From: PALSA-1004 sp963829085 | GTDB taxonomy: Bacteria; Pseudomonadota; Gammaproteobacteria; Burkholderiales; SG8-41 | Length of the DNA: 64,000 nucleotides | Direction of reading: 5' to 3' | Assembly (NCBI GenBank): GCA_963829085.1 | Contig: CAWHHJ010000004.1 | Span: 1-64,000 of the forward strand | Part shown: piece by piece, positions 55,177 to 63,717 of the stretch | How positions within the stretch are numbered: position 1 is the first letter of the stretch | Layout of the letters: each line of letters starts with the position of its first letter | Position numbers and translations under genes: made by a program | Notes under the pieces: model-generated | Databases searched by the model: none | Seen by the model: the letters and a program-made list of their open reading frames with translations, nothing else | Told to the model about the DNA's origin: nothing

Positions 55177-56289
55177 ATGCGATATGCGACTGGATGGAAG
55201 GCGATGGCGTTGCTCACAGTCGGAGTTATAACGCTTTGTGGCGCCGATGCCGGCATAAAGGGCGACATCGAGCCGACGAATGATCTGCCCAACCCTTATC
55301 AAACGACTGCGCCATGGGGCAAGCTGCCGGATGGCAGGACGTGGGGCGCGCTAAACGGCGTCGCTATAGACAACGACGGCGAATCTGTATGGGTGGTGAA
55401 CCGCTGCGGCGCAAACCCGGAGACGCCGCCCGGCGCATCTGCTGTCCAGTACGATAGCTGCGCCGGCTCGAGCGTCGCGCCGGTCATGAAGTTCGATCAG
55501 TCCGGCGATTTTGTAAAAGCGTTCGGCGCCGGTATGTTCATTTTTCCCCACAAGATCTACATCGATCGGGAGGGCAACGTCTGGGTCGCCGACGCCCGCG
55601 GCGTGAATGAGCGGGAGCGCAGTAAATATCCCGGCGATGTAAACAAGGGCCATACGGTCGTCAAATTCAGCCCTGAAGGAAAAGTCCTGCTTACGCTCGG
55701 CAAACCTGGGGTCGCTGGAAATCCGCCGAACGCGCTCACAGAACCGACCAGTATCGTCGTCGCAGCGAACGGCGATATATTCGTCGCTGAGGGCCACGGC
55801 GGCCAGGCGCCAAACGCGCCGCCCGATACAGTGTCGAGAATTTCAAAGTTCACCCGCGACGGCAAATTCGTTGCGTCGTTCGGCAAATTAGGAACCGGTC
55901 CGGGCGATTTCAGGCTGCCGCATGATCTAGCGATGGATGCTCAGGGACGCCTGTTCGTTGCAGATCGCGGCAACATGCGCATCCAGATTCTGGATCAAAA
56001 CGGAAAGTTCCTCAGTGAGTGGAAGCAGTTCAGCCGCCCGAGCGGCGTCTATCTGCGCAACGAACTCATTTATGTCGCCGACTCGGAATCAAATGGCGTT
56101 GCGCCTCATCCGGGATGGAAGCGCGGCATTCGCATCGGCAACCTGCAAGACGGAAAGGTGCTGTACCGCATTCCCGATCCGCTCGAGATGAAAGGCACGA
56201 GCGCCGCGGAAGGCGTGGCGGTGGACGTCAAAGGCAATGTATTCGGCGCCGAGGTGGGGCCGCAGCAACTTGTCAAACACGCCCGTTAG
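55177..56289 (+). CDS. Exported NHL-repeat beta-propeller protein
   Basis: 370 residues. Signal peptide MRYATGWKAMALLTVGVITLCGADA. Six NHL blades follow, with IYIDREGNVWVADARG, VVKFSPEGKVLLTLGKPG, SIVVAANGDIFVAEGHGG, FTRDGKFVASFGKLGTGPGD and MDAQGRLFVADRGNMRIQILDQNGKF. The fold resembles peptidyl-glycine lyase-type and lactonase-like propellers, but no catalytic set is evident. ATG at 55177 has GGAG 7 nt upstream and a clean signal peptide; an ATG at 55162 is possible. Confidence 0.82.
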   Translation: MRYATGWKAMALLTVGVITLCGADAGIKGDIEPTNDLPNPYQTTAPWGKLPDGRTWGALNGVAIDNDGESVWVVNRCGANPETPPGASAVQYDSCAGSSVAPVMKFDQSGDFVKAFGAGMFIFPHKIYIDREGNVWVADARGVNERERSKYPGDVNKGHTVVKFSPEGKVLLTLGKPGVAGNPPNALTEPTSIVVAANGDIFVAEGHGGQAPNAPPDTVSRISKFTRDGKFVASFGKLGTGPGDFRLPHDLAMDAQGRLFVADRGNMRIQILDQNGKFLSEWKQFSRPSGVYLRNELIYVADSESNGVAPHPGWKRGIRIGNLQDGKVLYRIPDPLEMKGTSAAEGVAVDVKGNVFGAEVGPQQLVKHAR

Positions 56290-56335
56290 CACGAATTTCC
56301 CGATCATGAGAAGCGTCTTTAATGCTGACTGCTCG

Positions 56336-57325
56336 TCACTCGATTTTTATCTGCGCAAACTGAATCACTTTCCTCCACTTTACAATCTCATCGCGGATCA
56401 AGCGCGCGAAGTCGGCGGGCGAGCCGCCTGCCGGCTCGGCGCCGTCGTCGAGGAAGCGCTCGCGCACATCAGGGCGCGCAATGACCTTGATCACATCGGC
56501 ACTTATTTTCTCAACGATTGCATCCGGTGTGCCCGCAGGCACATGCATGCCGCTCCACGAAATTGCGCTGTACCCCGGAACACCCGCTTCGGCGATCGTC
56601 GGCAGGTTAGGTAACGACTGAGATCTGCGCTCGCTACTGACACCCAATCCATGCAGCCGGCCGTTGCGGACGTGCGGGACAACAGCGAGCACCGAGCCAA
56701 AGATAAACTGAATCTGTCCGCCGAGCACATCGGTAACGGCCGGACCCATGCCTTTATACGAGATATGCACCGGCTTTGTGTGCGTCATGTATTTGAATAG
56801 CTCGGCAGCGAGATGCGAGCCGCTGCCGGTCCCTGTCGAACCGAAGTTGAGCGCTTCAGGATGCTCGCTAGCGAGGGCTATGAATTCCTTGACGTCGCGC
56901 GCCGGCACTTTCGGATGTGTAACCAGCACATAAGGCTGGAATGCGAATTGCGACACCGGCTTGAAATCCTTCAGCACGTCATACGGTAAGCCCGGTCTCG
57001 TGGTGGGGTTGATGACGAAGCTGGGTGCTGAAACAAAGAGTGTATAGCCGTCCGCCGGCGATCTTGCGGCGAGCTGCGTGCCAATGACCGTACCACCGCC
57101 GGCGCGGTTATCGACGACGAGCTGCTGACCCCACATCTCGGATAGTTTTTGCGTCACCACTCGCGTCATGATGTCAGTGCCGCCGCCCGTGGAGTACGGC
57201 ACGATGACGCGCACCGCTTTTACCGGATACGCCACGACATTATCGACGGCCTGTGCGTACACACCGCATGCCGTCAACGTCATCATCACCACGCCCGCCA
57301 GGCGCCGCAGTCTAACTGAACACAT
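56336..57325 (-). CDS. Bug/TctC-family solute-binding receptor
   Basis: 329 residues. Signal peptide to VYAQ (about 26). YPVKAVRVIVPYSTGGGTDIM, VDNRAGGGTVIGTQLAARSPADGYTL and LNFGSTGTGSGSHLAAELF are family hallmarks. Periplasmic receptor for a small carboxylate. Read toward the NHL gene (convergent). It shares the closing W-x-K-V-I-Q-x-A-x-I-x-x-E with the other Bug proteins here. Confidence 0.88.
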   Translation of the reverse strand: MCSVRLRRLAGVVMMTLTACGVYAQAVDNVVAYPVKAVRVIVPYSTGGGTDIMTRVVTQKLSEMWGQQLVVDNRAGGGTVIGTQLAARSPADGYTLFVSAPSFVINPTTRPGLPYDVLKDFKPVSQFAFQPYVLVTHPKVPARDVKEFIALASEHPEALNFGSTGTGSGSHLAAELFKYMTHTKPVHISYKGMGPAVTDVLGGQIQFIFGSVLAVVPHVRNGRLHGLGVSSERRSQSLPNLPTIAEAGVPGYSAISWSGMHVPAGTPDAIVEKISADVIKVIARPDVRERFLDDGAEPAGGSPADFARLIRDEIVKWRKVIQFAQIKIE

Positions 57326-57381
57326 TGACGTTATTTCAGGGAAAGATCCCGCTGAGGATTGCGCTGCGCACTGCGAAACAT

Positions 57382-57969
57382 CTACCGAACTTTTATTTCC
57401 ACCCGGCGATTGCGCGGCTCTGCGACTTCGTCATTGGTGGGTATCAACGGCTCGCGCTCTCCACGTCCGGCGACGGCTATGCGCTCGGCAGGGACGCCCG
57501 CAGCAACGAGACGCGAAGCGACTGTCTCGGCTCTTTTCCGCGATAGCGCATCGTTGAATTCGACTGCCCCGACCCGATCCGTATGGCCGATCACGATCAC
57601 CTCCGCTCCCGGAAAGGACGCAATCTCGGAGCGCGCCTGCTCAAATGCGATCCTCGATTCGGCGGTTAGCTCATCACTGCCGAACACGAAGTGCAGCGTG
57701 TACACGCGCGGCCTTTTCGGCTGCATCGCAATGATTCTGCCGTAGCGCTGATCGACTTCATCGGCGGTCGTGGCAGTAGCAACACTGCCGGCTTCCGCAA
57801 CTGCATAGGGCGTTGCCAGACTAATTTGACGATCGTTGGTAGTGACAACAATACTCGATGCCCTGCCGTCGGTTGACGGGAGCAGGATAATGCGTTCGGG
57901 GATCGGTCGAGGCGGCGGCTCCGTTGCACAGCCGGCCAACAATATGAGACATATGATAGCCTGTCTCAT
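57382..57969 (-). CDS. OmpA-family outer-membrane lipoprotein
   Basis: 195 residues. Lipobox LLAGC at about 11-15. The C-terminal OmpA domain has FGSDELTAESRIAF, VIVIGHTDRVGAVEFNDALSRKRAETVASRLVAAGVP and RRVEIKVR, the peptidoglycan-binding residues Asp and Arg included. It starts 1 bp after the FecR-domain gene, so the two are translationally coupled. It anchors something to the cell wall or outer membrane; the role is unknown. Confidence 0.85.
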   Translation of the reverse strand: MRQAIICLILLAGCATEPPPRPIPERIILLPSTDGRASSIVVTTNDRQISLATPYAVAEAGSVATATTADEVDQRYGRIIAMQPKRPRVYTLHFVFGSDELTAESRIAFEQARSEIASFPGAEVIVIGHTDRVGAVEFNDALSRKRAETVASRLVAAGVPAERIAVAGRGEREPLIPTNDEVAEPRNRRVEIKVR

Positions 57970-57970
57970 T

Positions 57971-58426
57971 TCAATCTTTGGCGTCGACCTCTACCAGAAA
58001 TTCGGTACCCCGTATGCCGATCGTCGACGCAAGAGTGCGCAGGTCAACTTTCTCCGGCGCATATTTGGCGATCAGCCCGGTTACGACCATTACGGTGCCT
58101 TTGAGGAACGACAACGCCATAGCACCGTCATTGGAATTCGCATCGAATCGAAATTCGCGGATGAGAAGCTCGCTGTTCGGGCCTACCGACAGCCGCGTAT
58201 CGTCATCCATCGTAATGCCCGCATAGCCGTCCGGTCCGGTGACGATGCGATCACCGGCGAACACCTTCTGGCCGACCGCAATCGCAAGGGGAGTGCCCTG
58301 ACCGCGGATCATCGTCGCCTGTCCTGATGTCGTCTTCACAGTCCCGGCGGTGTCGGCACACCAGGCCGAAAGCGACGTGATGGCGAACACGATGACGACC
58401 GTCAAAATTTGTTTGAAATAACTCAT
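57971..58426 (-). CDS. Exported FecR-domain protein
   Basis: 151 residues from the ATG at 58426, which has AAGGA 5 nt upstream. Signal peptide MSYFKQILTVVIVFAITSLSAWCA. The FecR domain follows with GQKVFAGDRIVTGPDGYAGITMDDDTRLSVGPNSEL and ends STIGIRGTEFLVEVD. Unlike the FecR anti-sigma regulators it lacks a cytoplasmic helical region and no sigma gene is adjacent. It pairs with the OmpA-type lipoprotein, a pairing often seen with surface adhesin or effector systems (inference). Confidence 0.8.
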   Translation of the reverse strand: MSYFKQILTVVIVFAITSLSAWCADTAGTVKTTSGQATMIRGQGTPLAIAVGQKVFAGDRIVTGPDGYAGITMDDDTRLSVGPNSELLIREFRFDANSNDGAMALSFLKGTVMVVTGLIAKYAPEKVDLRTLASTIGIRGTEFLVEVDAKD

Positions 58427-58468
58427 CTCATTCCTTCGTCTCATTCTATCGGTCGATCGCTGTCGCCG

Positions 58469-59494
58469 TTACTCTGCCCGGATATTCGCTTGCCGTATCA
58501 CACGTGCCCAACGCTCAATCTCCGATCGCATGAATCGCTGAAGCTCGTCGGGCGTGCTGCCCACCGGTTCTGCAAATTGCGTCGATGCAAAACGATCGCT
58601 CACATCAGGCATCTGCAGTATCCGCACAGTCTGCGCGTTCAGCGCATGGATGATGGGCTTCGGAGTACCAGCCGGGGTAAGAATGCCGTACCAGTCATAT
58701 GCTTCGACGCCCGTTAGCCCGGATTCATCGAACGTTGGTATGTCCGGCGCCTGCGCAGCACGTTTGCTTCCCGTCACGCCGAGCGCCTTTAACTTCCCCG
58801 CCCTGATGTGCATGATGACAGCGGGCGGACTGGAATACATAAGACTTATTTCCCCGGCGAGCAGGTTGGATATCGCGCTGCCTGCGCCCTTATATGGAAC
58901 GTGAAGTATGTTCACCCTGGCAATCTGCTTGAACAATTCACCGCCGAGGTGTCCAGTGGTCGCGAGCGCGGGCGACGCATAGGTCAGCTCACCGGGCCTC
59001 GCTTGCGCGAGCGCGATGAGTTCTTTCAGGTTGCTTGCCGCGAGCGACGGATGCGCTGACAGTAATAGCGGCGCACGCAATGCAAGCGTGACAGGCGCGA
59101 AATCCCTGGTAACGTTATATGGAAGGTTTTTGAACAGACTCGGCTGCGTGAGCAGCGAATTAGTGCCCATCAGCAACGTGTATCCATCAGGCGCGGCTTT
59201 CGCAACGATCTCCGCGCCGACGATCGAGCCGGCGCCCGGCCGGTTATCGACTACCACTTGCTGGCTCCATGCCTCGGATAACTTGCCTGCCAGCACTCGC
59301 GCTACGAAGTCCGTTCCGCCGCCGGGCGCAAGCGAAACGATTAAACGCACCGGCCGGCCGGGATAGCTTTGCGCAACAGCAGCAGGCGGCGCGATGAACG
59401 CGGCTGCGAGCGCAAGTACACTGAATGAAGCCCGGTGCTGGCCTCGGACCGAACCGGGCCTCAACCATTCAAATTTTTGTATTTCACCGGGCAA
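58469..59494 (-). CDS. Bug/TctC-family solute-binding receptor
   Basis: 341 residues. The export segment is FSVLALAAAFIAPPAAVAQ. Mature part: SYPGRPVRLIVSLAPGGGTDFV, VDNRPGAGSIVGAEIVAKAAPDGYTLL and GELTYASPALATTGHLGGELF. Periplasmic receptor. It lies 184 bp downstream of the selenoprotein gene in the same direction and may be in the same transcript. The start could be internal, nearer the hydrophobic segment. Confidence 0.86.
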   Translation of the reverse strand: MPGEIQKFEWLRPGSVRGQHRASFSVLALAAAFIAPPAAVAQSYPGRPVRLIVSLAPGGGTDFVARVLAGKLSEAWSQQVVVDNRPGAGSIVGAEIVAKAAPDGYTLLMGTNSLLTQPSLFKNLPYNVTRDFAPVTLALRAPLLLSAHPSLAASNLKELIALAQARPGELTYASPALATTGHLGGELFKQIARVNILHVPYKGAGSAISNLLAGEISLMYSSPPAVIMHIRAGKLKALGVTGSKRAAQAPDIPTFDESGLTGVEAYDWYGILTPAGTPKPIIHALNAQTVRILQMPDVSDRFASTQFAEPVGSTPDELQRFMRSEIERWARVIRQANIRAE

Positions 59495-59678
59495 ATACTA
59501 GCAGATGACAGCTGGCGTTGAGATGCACGAACGGCATCGATACATTCAAACCTGCGTGGCAGTAGCCGCTCAAGATGCGCACCGCGACGCCGAAATGGGG
59601 CGAACATAGCGATGAAATACTATGTGTTATGACAATGCGACGATCGTCAATCTGCGCGAGCGCGCGGATAATCTTGCG

Positions 59679-61409
59679 TCAGAAATCATTGCGGGCGCTG
59701 ATCAGCAAATCATGCCAGTTGGCGGGCAGCGCGATCTGCTTAGTCGTGGGTCGCGTGTGGCCGCCTTCCATGACCATAACGCGGTTTCGATGCGGATCTC
59801 CGCATACAACAATGTGCAGAATGTCGGGACTCGAAAGCACGCGCACGAGATCGTCGGGCGGGCCGAGGAATTCATCAGGGAACACCCCCGCTTCCACTCT
59901 TTCGCGCAATGTAGTGCGCAAAATTGCGGTGTACTTCAACACCCATTCGAAATCGCGCAGCGGCATGCGCGTGTTTTCATAGATGTACTGCCTGACATCC
60001 TGCTTCGAATAGCCGGCGTCCGCGAGTGACTTGGCAACGGGCGGCGACAACAACAGCGTGATCATGACTTCTTCAGCATCGGGACCGCGACCCGGGAAGT
60101 TGAATAGCCGCGTCTTCTTGGTGATCTCCCGGCAGAGCAACTCAAGTGCTGTCTGCGCGCCGGTCTTATCAGCAGTGTCGTACGGCGCCGGCGATGCTCC
60201 CCAGTTGTTCGTCACACCGATGGTGACGGTATTCGCCCCACGGCTGAATCCCTGATCAGTATGGAAGGGCGGCCATGGACTCGATTTCTCATCCTCAGCC
60301 AATGCGATCGCCAGCGGATATCCGAACGTGCCCATGTAGCTTGCCCCGGGGCGAAACCCGGCTATGTTTCTTACGATGAGACCAAGCGCGCGGCCGATCG
60401 CTGGATTCGGGCCACGCGACACGAGTTGTGCACCGGACTCGATGCCCAGCTCGTTGACGATGGGCCCGTTGATCAATACGTAAGGGAAGATGCCCGAGGA
60501 GCTGCCGATATTATTGAGACTGCATCGCTCATCGCCCAGCGCCTGTACTGCAGCTATCAGCAACGGCATGTGCACGGGCAGGCATCCCGCCATCACGGCG
60601 TTGACGGCGATATTCCACGGCGTCGCGCGCAGATTTGCGGATGGGAGAACGGCGATCTCTTCGTCAGCCAAGCGGCTGCTGTGGGCGACATACGCTTCGA
60701 CACGCTCAATGGTCGGCGCAACGATCGGCAGTCGATCGGTCCATTCCCTCGCGTGGAAAAATTGCGTGATGGCATCGGGCGTGCCGGTAAACACGATTTC
60801 GCGTTGATCGCGAGCGCGAGGCCCGGCCAACCGGTCATCGTGTTCTGATGATTGCGTAAGGCCGGCCACGATCTTTGCGATGAGCTGCGTTGCGACATTG
60901 CGTGCAATCGCATCGGCGTCGTGGATGCCGACAGGTCCGGGATATTCCGCGATTGCGAGCCCGTCGATACCAGCGGATTTTGCGGTCAATCGCGCAAGCA
61001 CCGAAAAGCCCGTCGTCGTTACAACGACGCTCGGAATCCCTGCTTTCTCCGCTTCTGTCGCCGGCCGCGCCGCGGCCGGAGCACAGGTCCCTCAGGCGCC
61101 GTTGCCGGAAATCAGTGCGTCACATCCTTGTTGTTTCGCCAGCGCGACGATTTGCCTGGCGCGCTCGCGCTGCTGGGTAGGATTGTCGCTGCCCGGGCTG
61201 TGTGGGAACGCGGTATATGGCACGATCTTCAGCGCGGGATACCGGTCCTGCAGCATCTTGCGGATGATCGGAAACGTAACATCGCCCTTGAATACGCCGT
61301 TCCAGACCTCGCCGATGGTTTTCCCATTGAGGTCGCCGATGCGTTTTGCGCGCCCGCTCGTGGCGACGACGTCAAGTCCGAGCGGGCTCACGACTTTCAT
61401 TTTTTCCAT
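59679..61409 (-). CDS. UGSC-family selenoprotein with in-frame UGA (Sec106)
   Basis: One continuous frame of 577 codons with a single internal TGA at 61,092-61,094 (codon 106). Reading it as selenocysteine gives ISGNGA-U-GTCAP, the U-G-x-C motif that names the UGSC family first described from marine metagenomes. The N-terminal domain (IGDLNGKTIGEVWNGVFKGD, PHSPGSDNP) continues across the UGA into AEKAGIPSVVVTTTGF without any shift. A second domain of about 430 residues follows (SSSGIFPYVLINGPIVNELG, MEGGHTRPTTKQI). The Sec/Cys pair suggests redox chemistry. AGGAG precedes the ATG at 61409. It sits directly downstream of a Bug receptor gene. Confidence 0.85.
61055..61086 (-). promoter_or_regulatory. 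SECIS-like hairpin for selenocysteine insertion
   Basis: In the mRNA, 5 nt after the UGA, CUGU pairs with ACAG. After a small internal loop (GCU opposite CG), CCGGCCGC pairs with GCGGCCGG, closing a GGC apical loop. The loop's GG dinucleotide is 20 nt from the UGA. Bacterial SECIS elements lie at this distance and carry conserved G at the apical loop (established for SelB recognition). Confidence 0.7.
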
Positions 61410-61452
61410 TGCACTCCTTTCTACGCGATCGTCGCGGTTCGTGCGCCGATAA

Positions 61453-62440
61453 TTACTCGATGGTGAGGTTCAGTTCTTTCGTGAGCCGCGTCCACTTCTC
61501 GAGATCCGTCTTGATGAATTGCGAAAATTCAGCGGGCGTGCTTCCGACGGGATCGAGCCCCAACACAGCGAAGCGTTCGACGACGGCCGGCAGCTTGAGC
61601 AGTTTTACCACTTCAGACCGCAGACGATTGATTGCTTCAACCGGCGTACCCGCAGGCGCTACAAGCCCTGCGAGCCCGCTCGCCGAAAAGCCGGGATAGC
61701 CCATGTCAGCAATCGGCGGAACATCGGGAACACTGGGCGACCGCTGCAGACTCGAGACACCGATCGCACGTAAACGTCCCGCTTTCACGTATGGAAGCGC
61801 GGACGGTATTGTGTTGAATGAGACAGCCACTTCTCCGGCGAGCAGCGCTGCAGCGGACAAGCCGCCGCTTTTATACGGTGACATGAACGAGATCGATGCC
61901 GGCAGTCTTTTTGAGCAGCTCCATTGAAAGATGCGAGCTTGCGCCGTGACCGCCGGAACCATAGTTGATGGCACCGGGACGCGTGCGCGCAAGGCGCACG
62001 AACTCCGGAAATGTTTTCGACGGCAGCGACGGGTGGATGACCAACAGGTTGGACAGCATCGCAACGAGGCTGATGGCCGAAAAATCGCGCAGCGTGTCGT
62101 ACGGCAGTTTCCGATACATGCCGGGATTCACGGTATGACCGAGATTCACCATCAAAATGGTGTACCCATCCGCGGGCGACTTCGCGGTGATCTCGGTGGC
62201 GACCACACCGTTAGCGCCGGGTCGATTTTCAATAACCACACGCTGACCAAGACCATCTGCCAGTTCGTTTGCCAGTGCGCGTGCCGTCACGTCCGTGCCG
62301 CCACCGGGTGCAAATCCAACCAGCATACGCACGGGCTTGGCCGGGTACGCGATTGGTTGCGCAAGCACAACGCACGACGACAAGACGCCGGCGAGCCACA
62401 TCAGCCGGAGAGCTGACTTGCGTCGATCCCGCACCATCAT
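61453..62440 (-). CDS. Bug/TctC-family solute-binding receptor, one frameshift
   Basis: About 328 residues after bridging one extra base near 61,880 (GIDLVHV continues as PYKSGGLSAAALLAGEV in the next frame). The signal peptide ends at VLAQ. Mature part: AYPAKPVRMLVGFAPGGGTDVTARAL, IENRPGANGVVATEITAKSPADGYTIL and GAINYGSGGHGASSHLSMELL. It ends 43 bp before the selenoprotein start and is probably its operon partner, perhaps delivering its substrate. The shift site is not a slippery sequence of the usual kind, so it is likely an error. Confidence 0.82.
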
Positions 62441-62464
62441 GCCAACGCCGGCGCAGCTACGATG

Positions 62465-62866
62465 TTATCGATCGCGCCTGCGCAATAGTTCGACGCTCAC
62501 GCCATCAGGCGCGTTGATGAATGCGATGCGCGTCGTTGGATTGATATCAGTCGGCTCCAGACTGAAAGCGACCCCTTTGTCGCGCAGGCCGGCACAGTAG
62601 TCGTCGAAGTCGCCCTGCACCTGAAAGCCGAAATGGTCAACGCCCCATTGCAGACCGGGCTTGGCGCCCGCCGCCTGCTCGGCAGGCCGATGGCCGCGCA
62701 CAATGACGGCTGCGCTGCCGAACGCAACTGTAATCTGCGGCGCGCCGTTGCTAACCGTGTCTTTGATGATTTCACCACCGAGCTTGTCTACATACCAGCC
62801 AGCGGCCGTAGCAGGATCTTTGCTTATGACGTGCACATGATCGAAGGACAGTCTGGCGTTAGACAT
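62465..62866 (-). CDS. VOC-superfamily (glyoxalase-like) protein
   Basis: 133 residues. Two beta-alpha-beta-beta-beta modules: FDHVHVISKDPATAAGWYVDKLGGE with an N-terminal His ligand, then WGVDHFGFQVQGDFDDYCAGL, and a final VSVELLRRR with a Glu ligand. This is a metal-dependent lyase, isomerase or dioxygenase fold; the substrate is unknown. ATG at 62866 has AGGGA upstream. The next gene, the frameshifted Bug receptor, starts 24 bp downstream, so VOC, Bug and selenoprotein form one likely operon. Confidence 0.82.
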   Translation of the reverse strand: MSNARLSFDHVHVISKDPATAAGWYVDKLGGEIIKDTVSNGAPQITVAFGSAAVIVRGHRPAEQAAGAKPGLQWGVDHFGFQVQGDFDDYCAGLRDKGVAFSLEPTDINPTTRIAFINAPDGVSVELLRRRDR

Positions 62867-63083
62867 ATGGATTCCCTGTGACATGAAGTTGGCCACGCGC
62901 CGGCAGTGCTGGTTCGGGGCCGGCAGCATGAGTATGCCGCCGAATGTTATTACATTACGTGCGGCGCCGGAAAGGACTGGTCAAGGCAGCGCATTGAGAG
63001 TAGATTTTCTATGCGCGTCGTAGCAAACCAGTCAAAGTACAAAACGGCGCGCTCCGCAGCCTCACCGGTGAGAGGAGTGATGA

Positions 63084-63678
63084 GTGGCCAAATCAGTTGC
63101 GCCTGCCATGCCCTCTACGCCGCTCACAGGCCGCCGCGCCGTGCTCAAAGGCGTTGTTGCCAGCGGCATATGCTGTCTCACGCCCGACATCGCCATCGCA
63201 CAGTCCGACCCGCGCAGCGCGCGGCCTCAAGCCGGAGATCGCTTCGTATTTGCGAATGGAGATCGCAAAGGCGCCGTCGTACGGCCGGACGATGTTCCAC
63301 TGGGCGGCCCGCCGCTGACTGTTTATCCGCAAGATGCAAGCGGTACGACGCGCGATGGTTCGCGCCTCAACCAGGTCATATTGATACGCCTTGCGGCGAG
63401 CGACCTCGCGGAGACGATGCGTGTGCAAGCGGCCGACGGGATCGTCGCATACTCGGCGGTATGCACGCATGCGGGCTGTGATGAATGGGCGTGGTTGGGG
63501 GCGCAGAAGATGCTCAAGTGCCCGTGTCACGATTCTGAATTCGATCCCAAGGACGGTGCGCGCGTGAACGTCGGGCCCGCTCCGCGGCGTTTACCCGCGT
63601 TACCGCTCAAACTTGTGGACGGTGTGCTGCTTGCCGCAGGCAAGTTTCTCGGCTCGCGTAGGTTTTCAACCCGCATAA
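63084..63678 (+). CDS. Exported Rieske [2Fe-2S] protein with Tat signal, one frameshift
   Basis: About 198 residues. The twin-arginine leader TGRRAVLKGVVASGICC is followed by a Rieske domain with CTHAGC (Cys/His pair 1) and CPCHDSEFD (pair 2). The open frame runs on past the natural end. One extra base near 63,650 restores RVGFQPA and a TAA at 63,676-63,678, the usual end of this group. GTG start with AGAGGAG upstream. It is probably an electron carrier for the PQQ dehydrogenase encoded next. Confidence 0.8.
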
Positions 63679-63717
63679 GACGCGTCCAGCGCGCCGTTAC
63701 CAATCGGAGGATATGTA

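Noticed and set aside
61001..61094. Ordinary nonsense mutation or frameshift splitting the UGSC gene
   Set aside because: Both halves are in one frame, the stop is UGA and not UAA or UAG, it sits exactly at the family's Sec position, and a SECIS-like hairpin follows.
61860..61900. Programmed frameshift in the Bug gene
   Set aside because: No slippery heptamer or downstream structure is evident; a one-base sequencing error is simpler.
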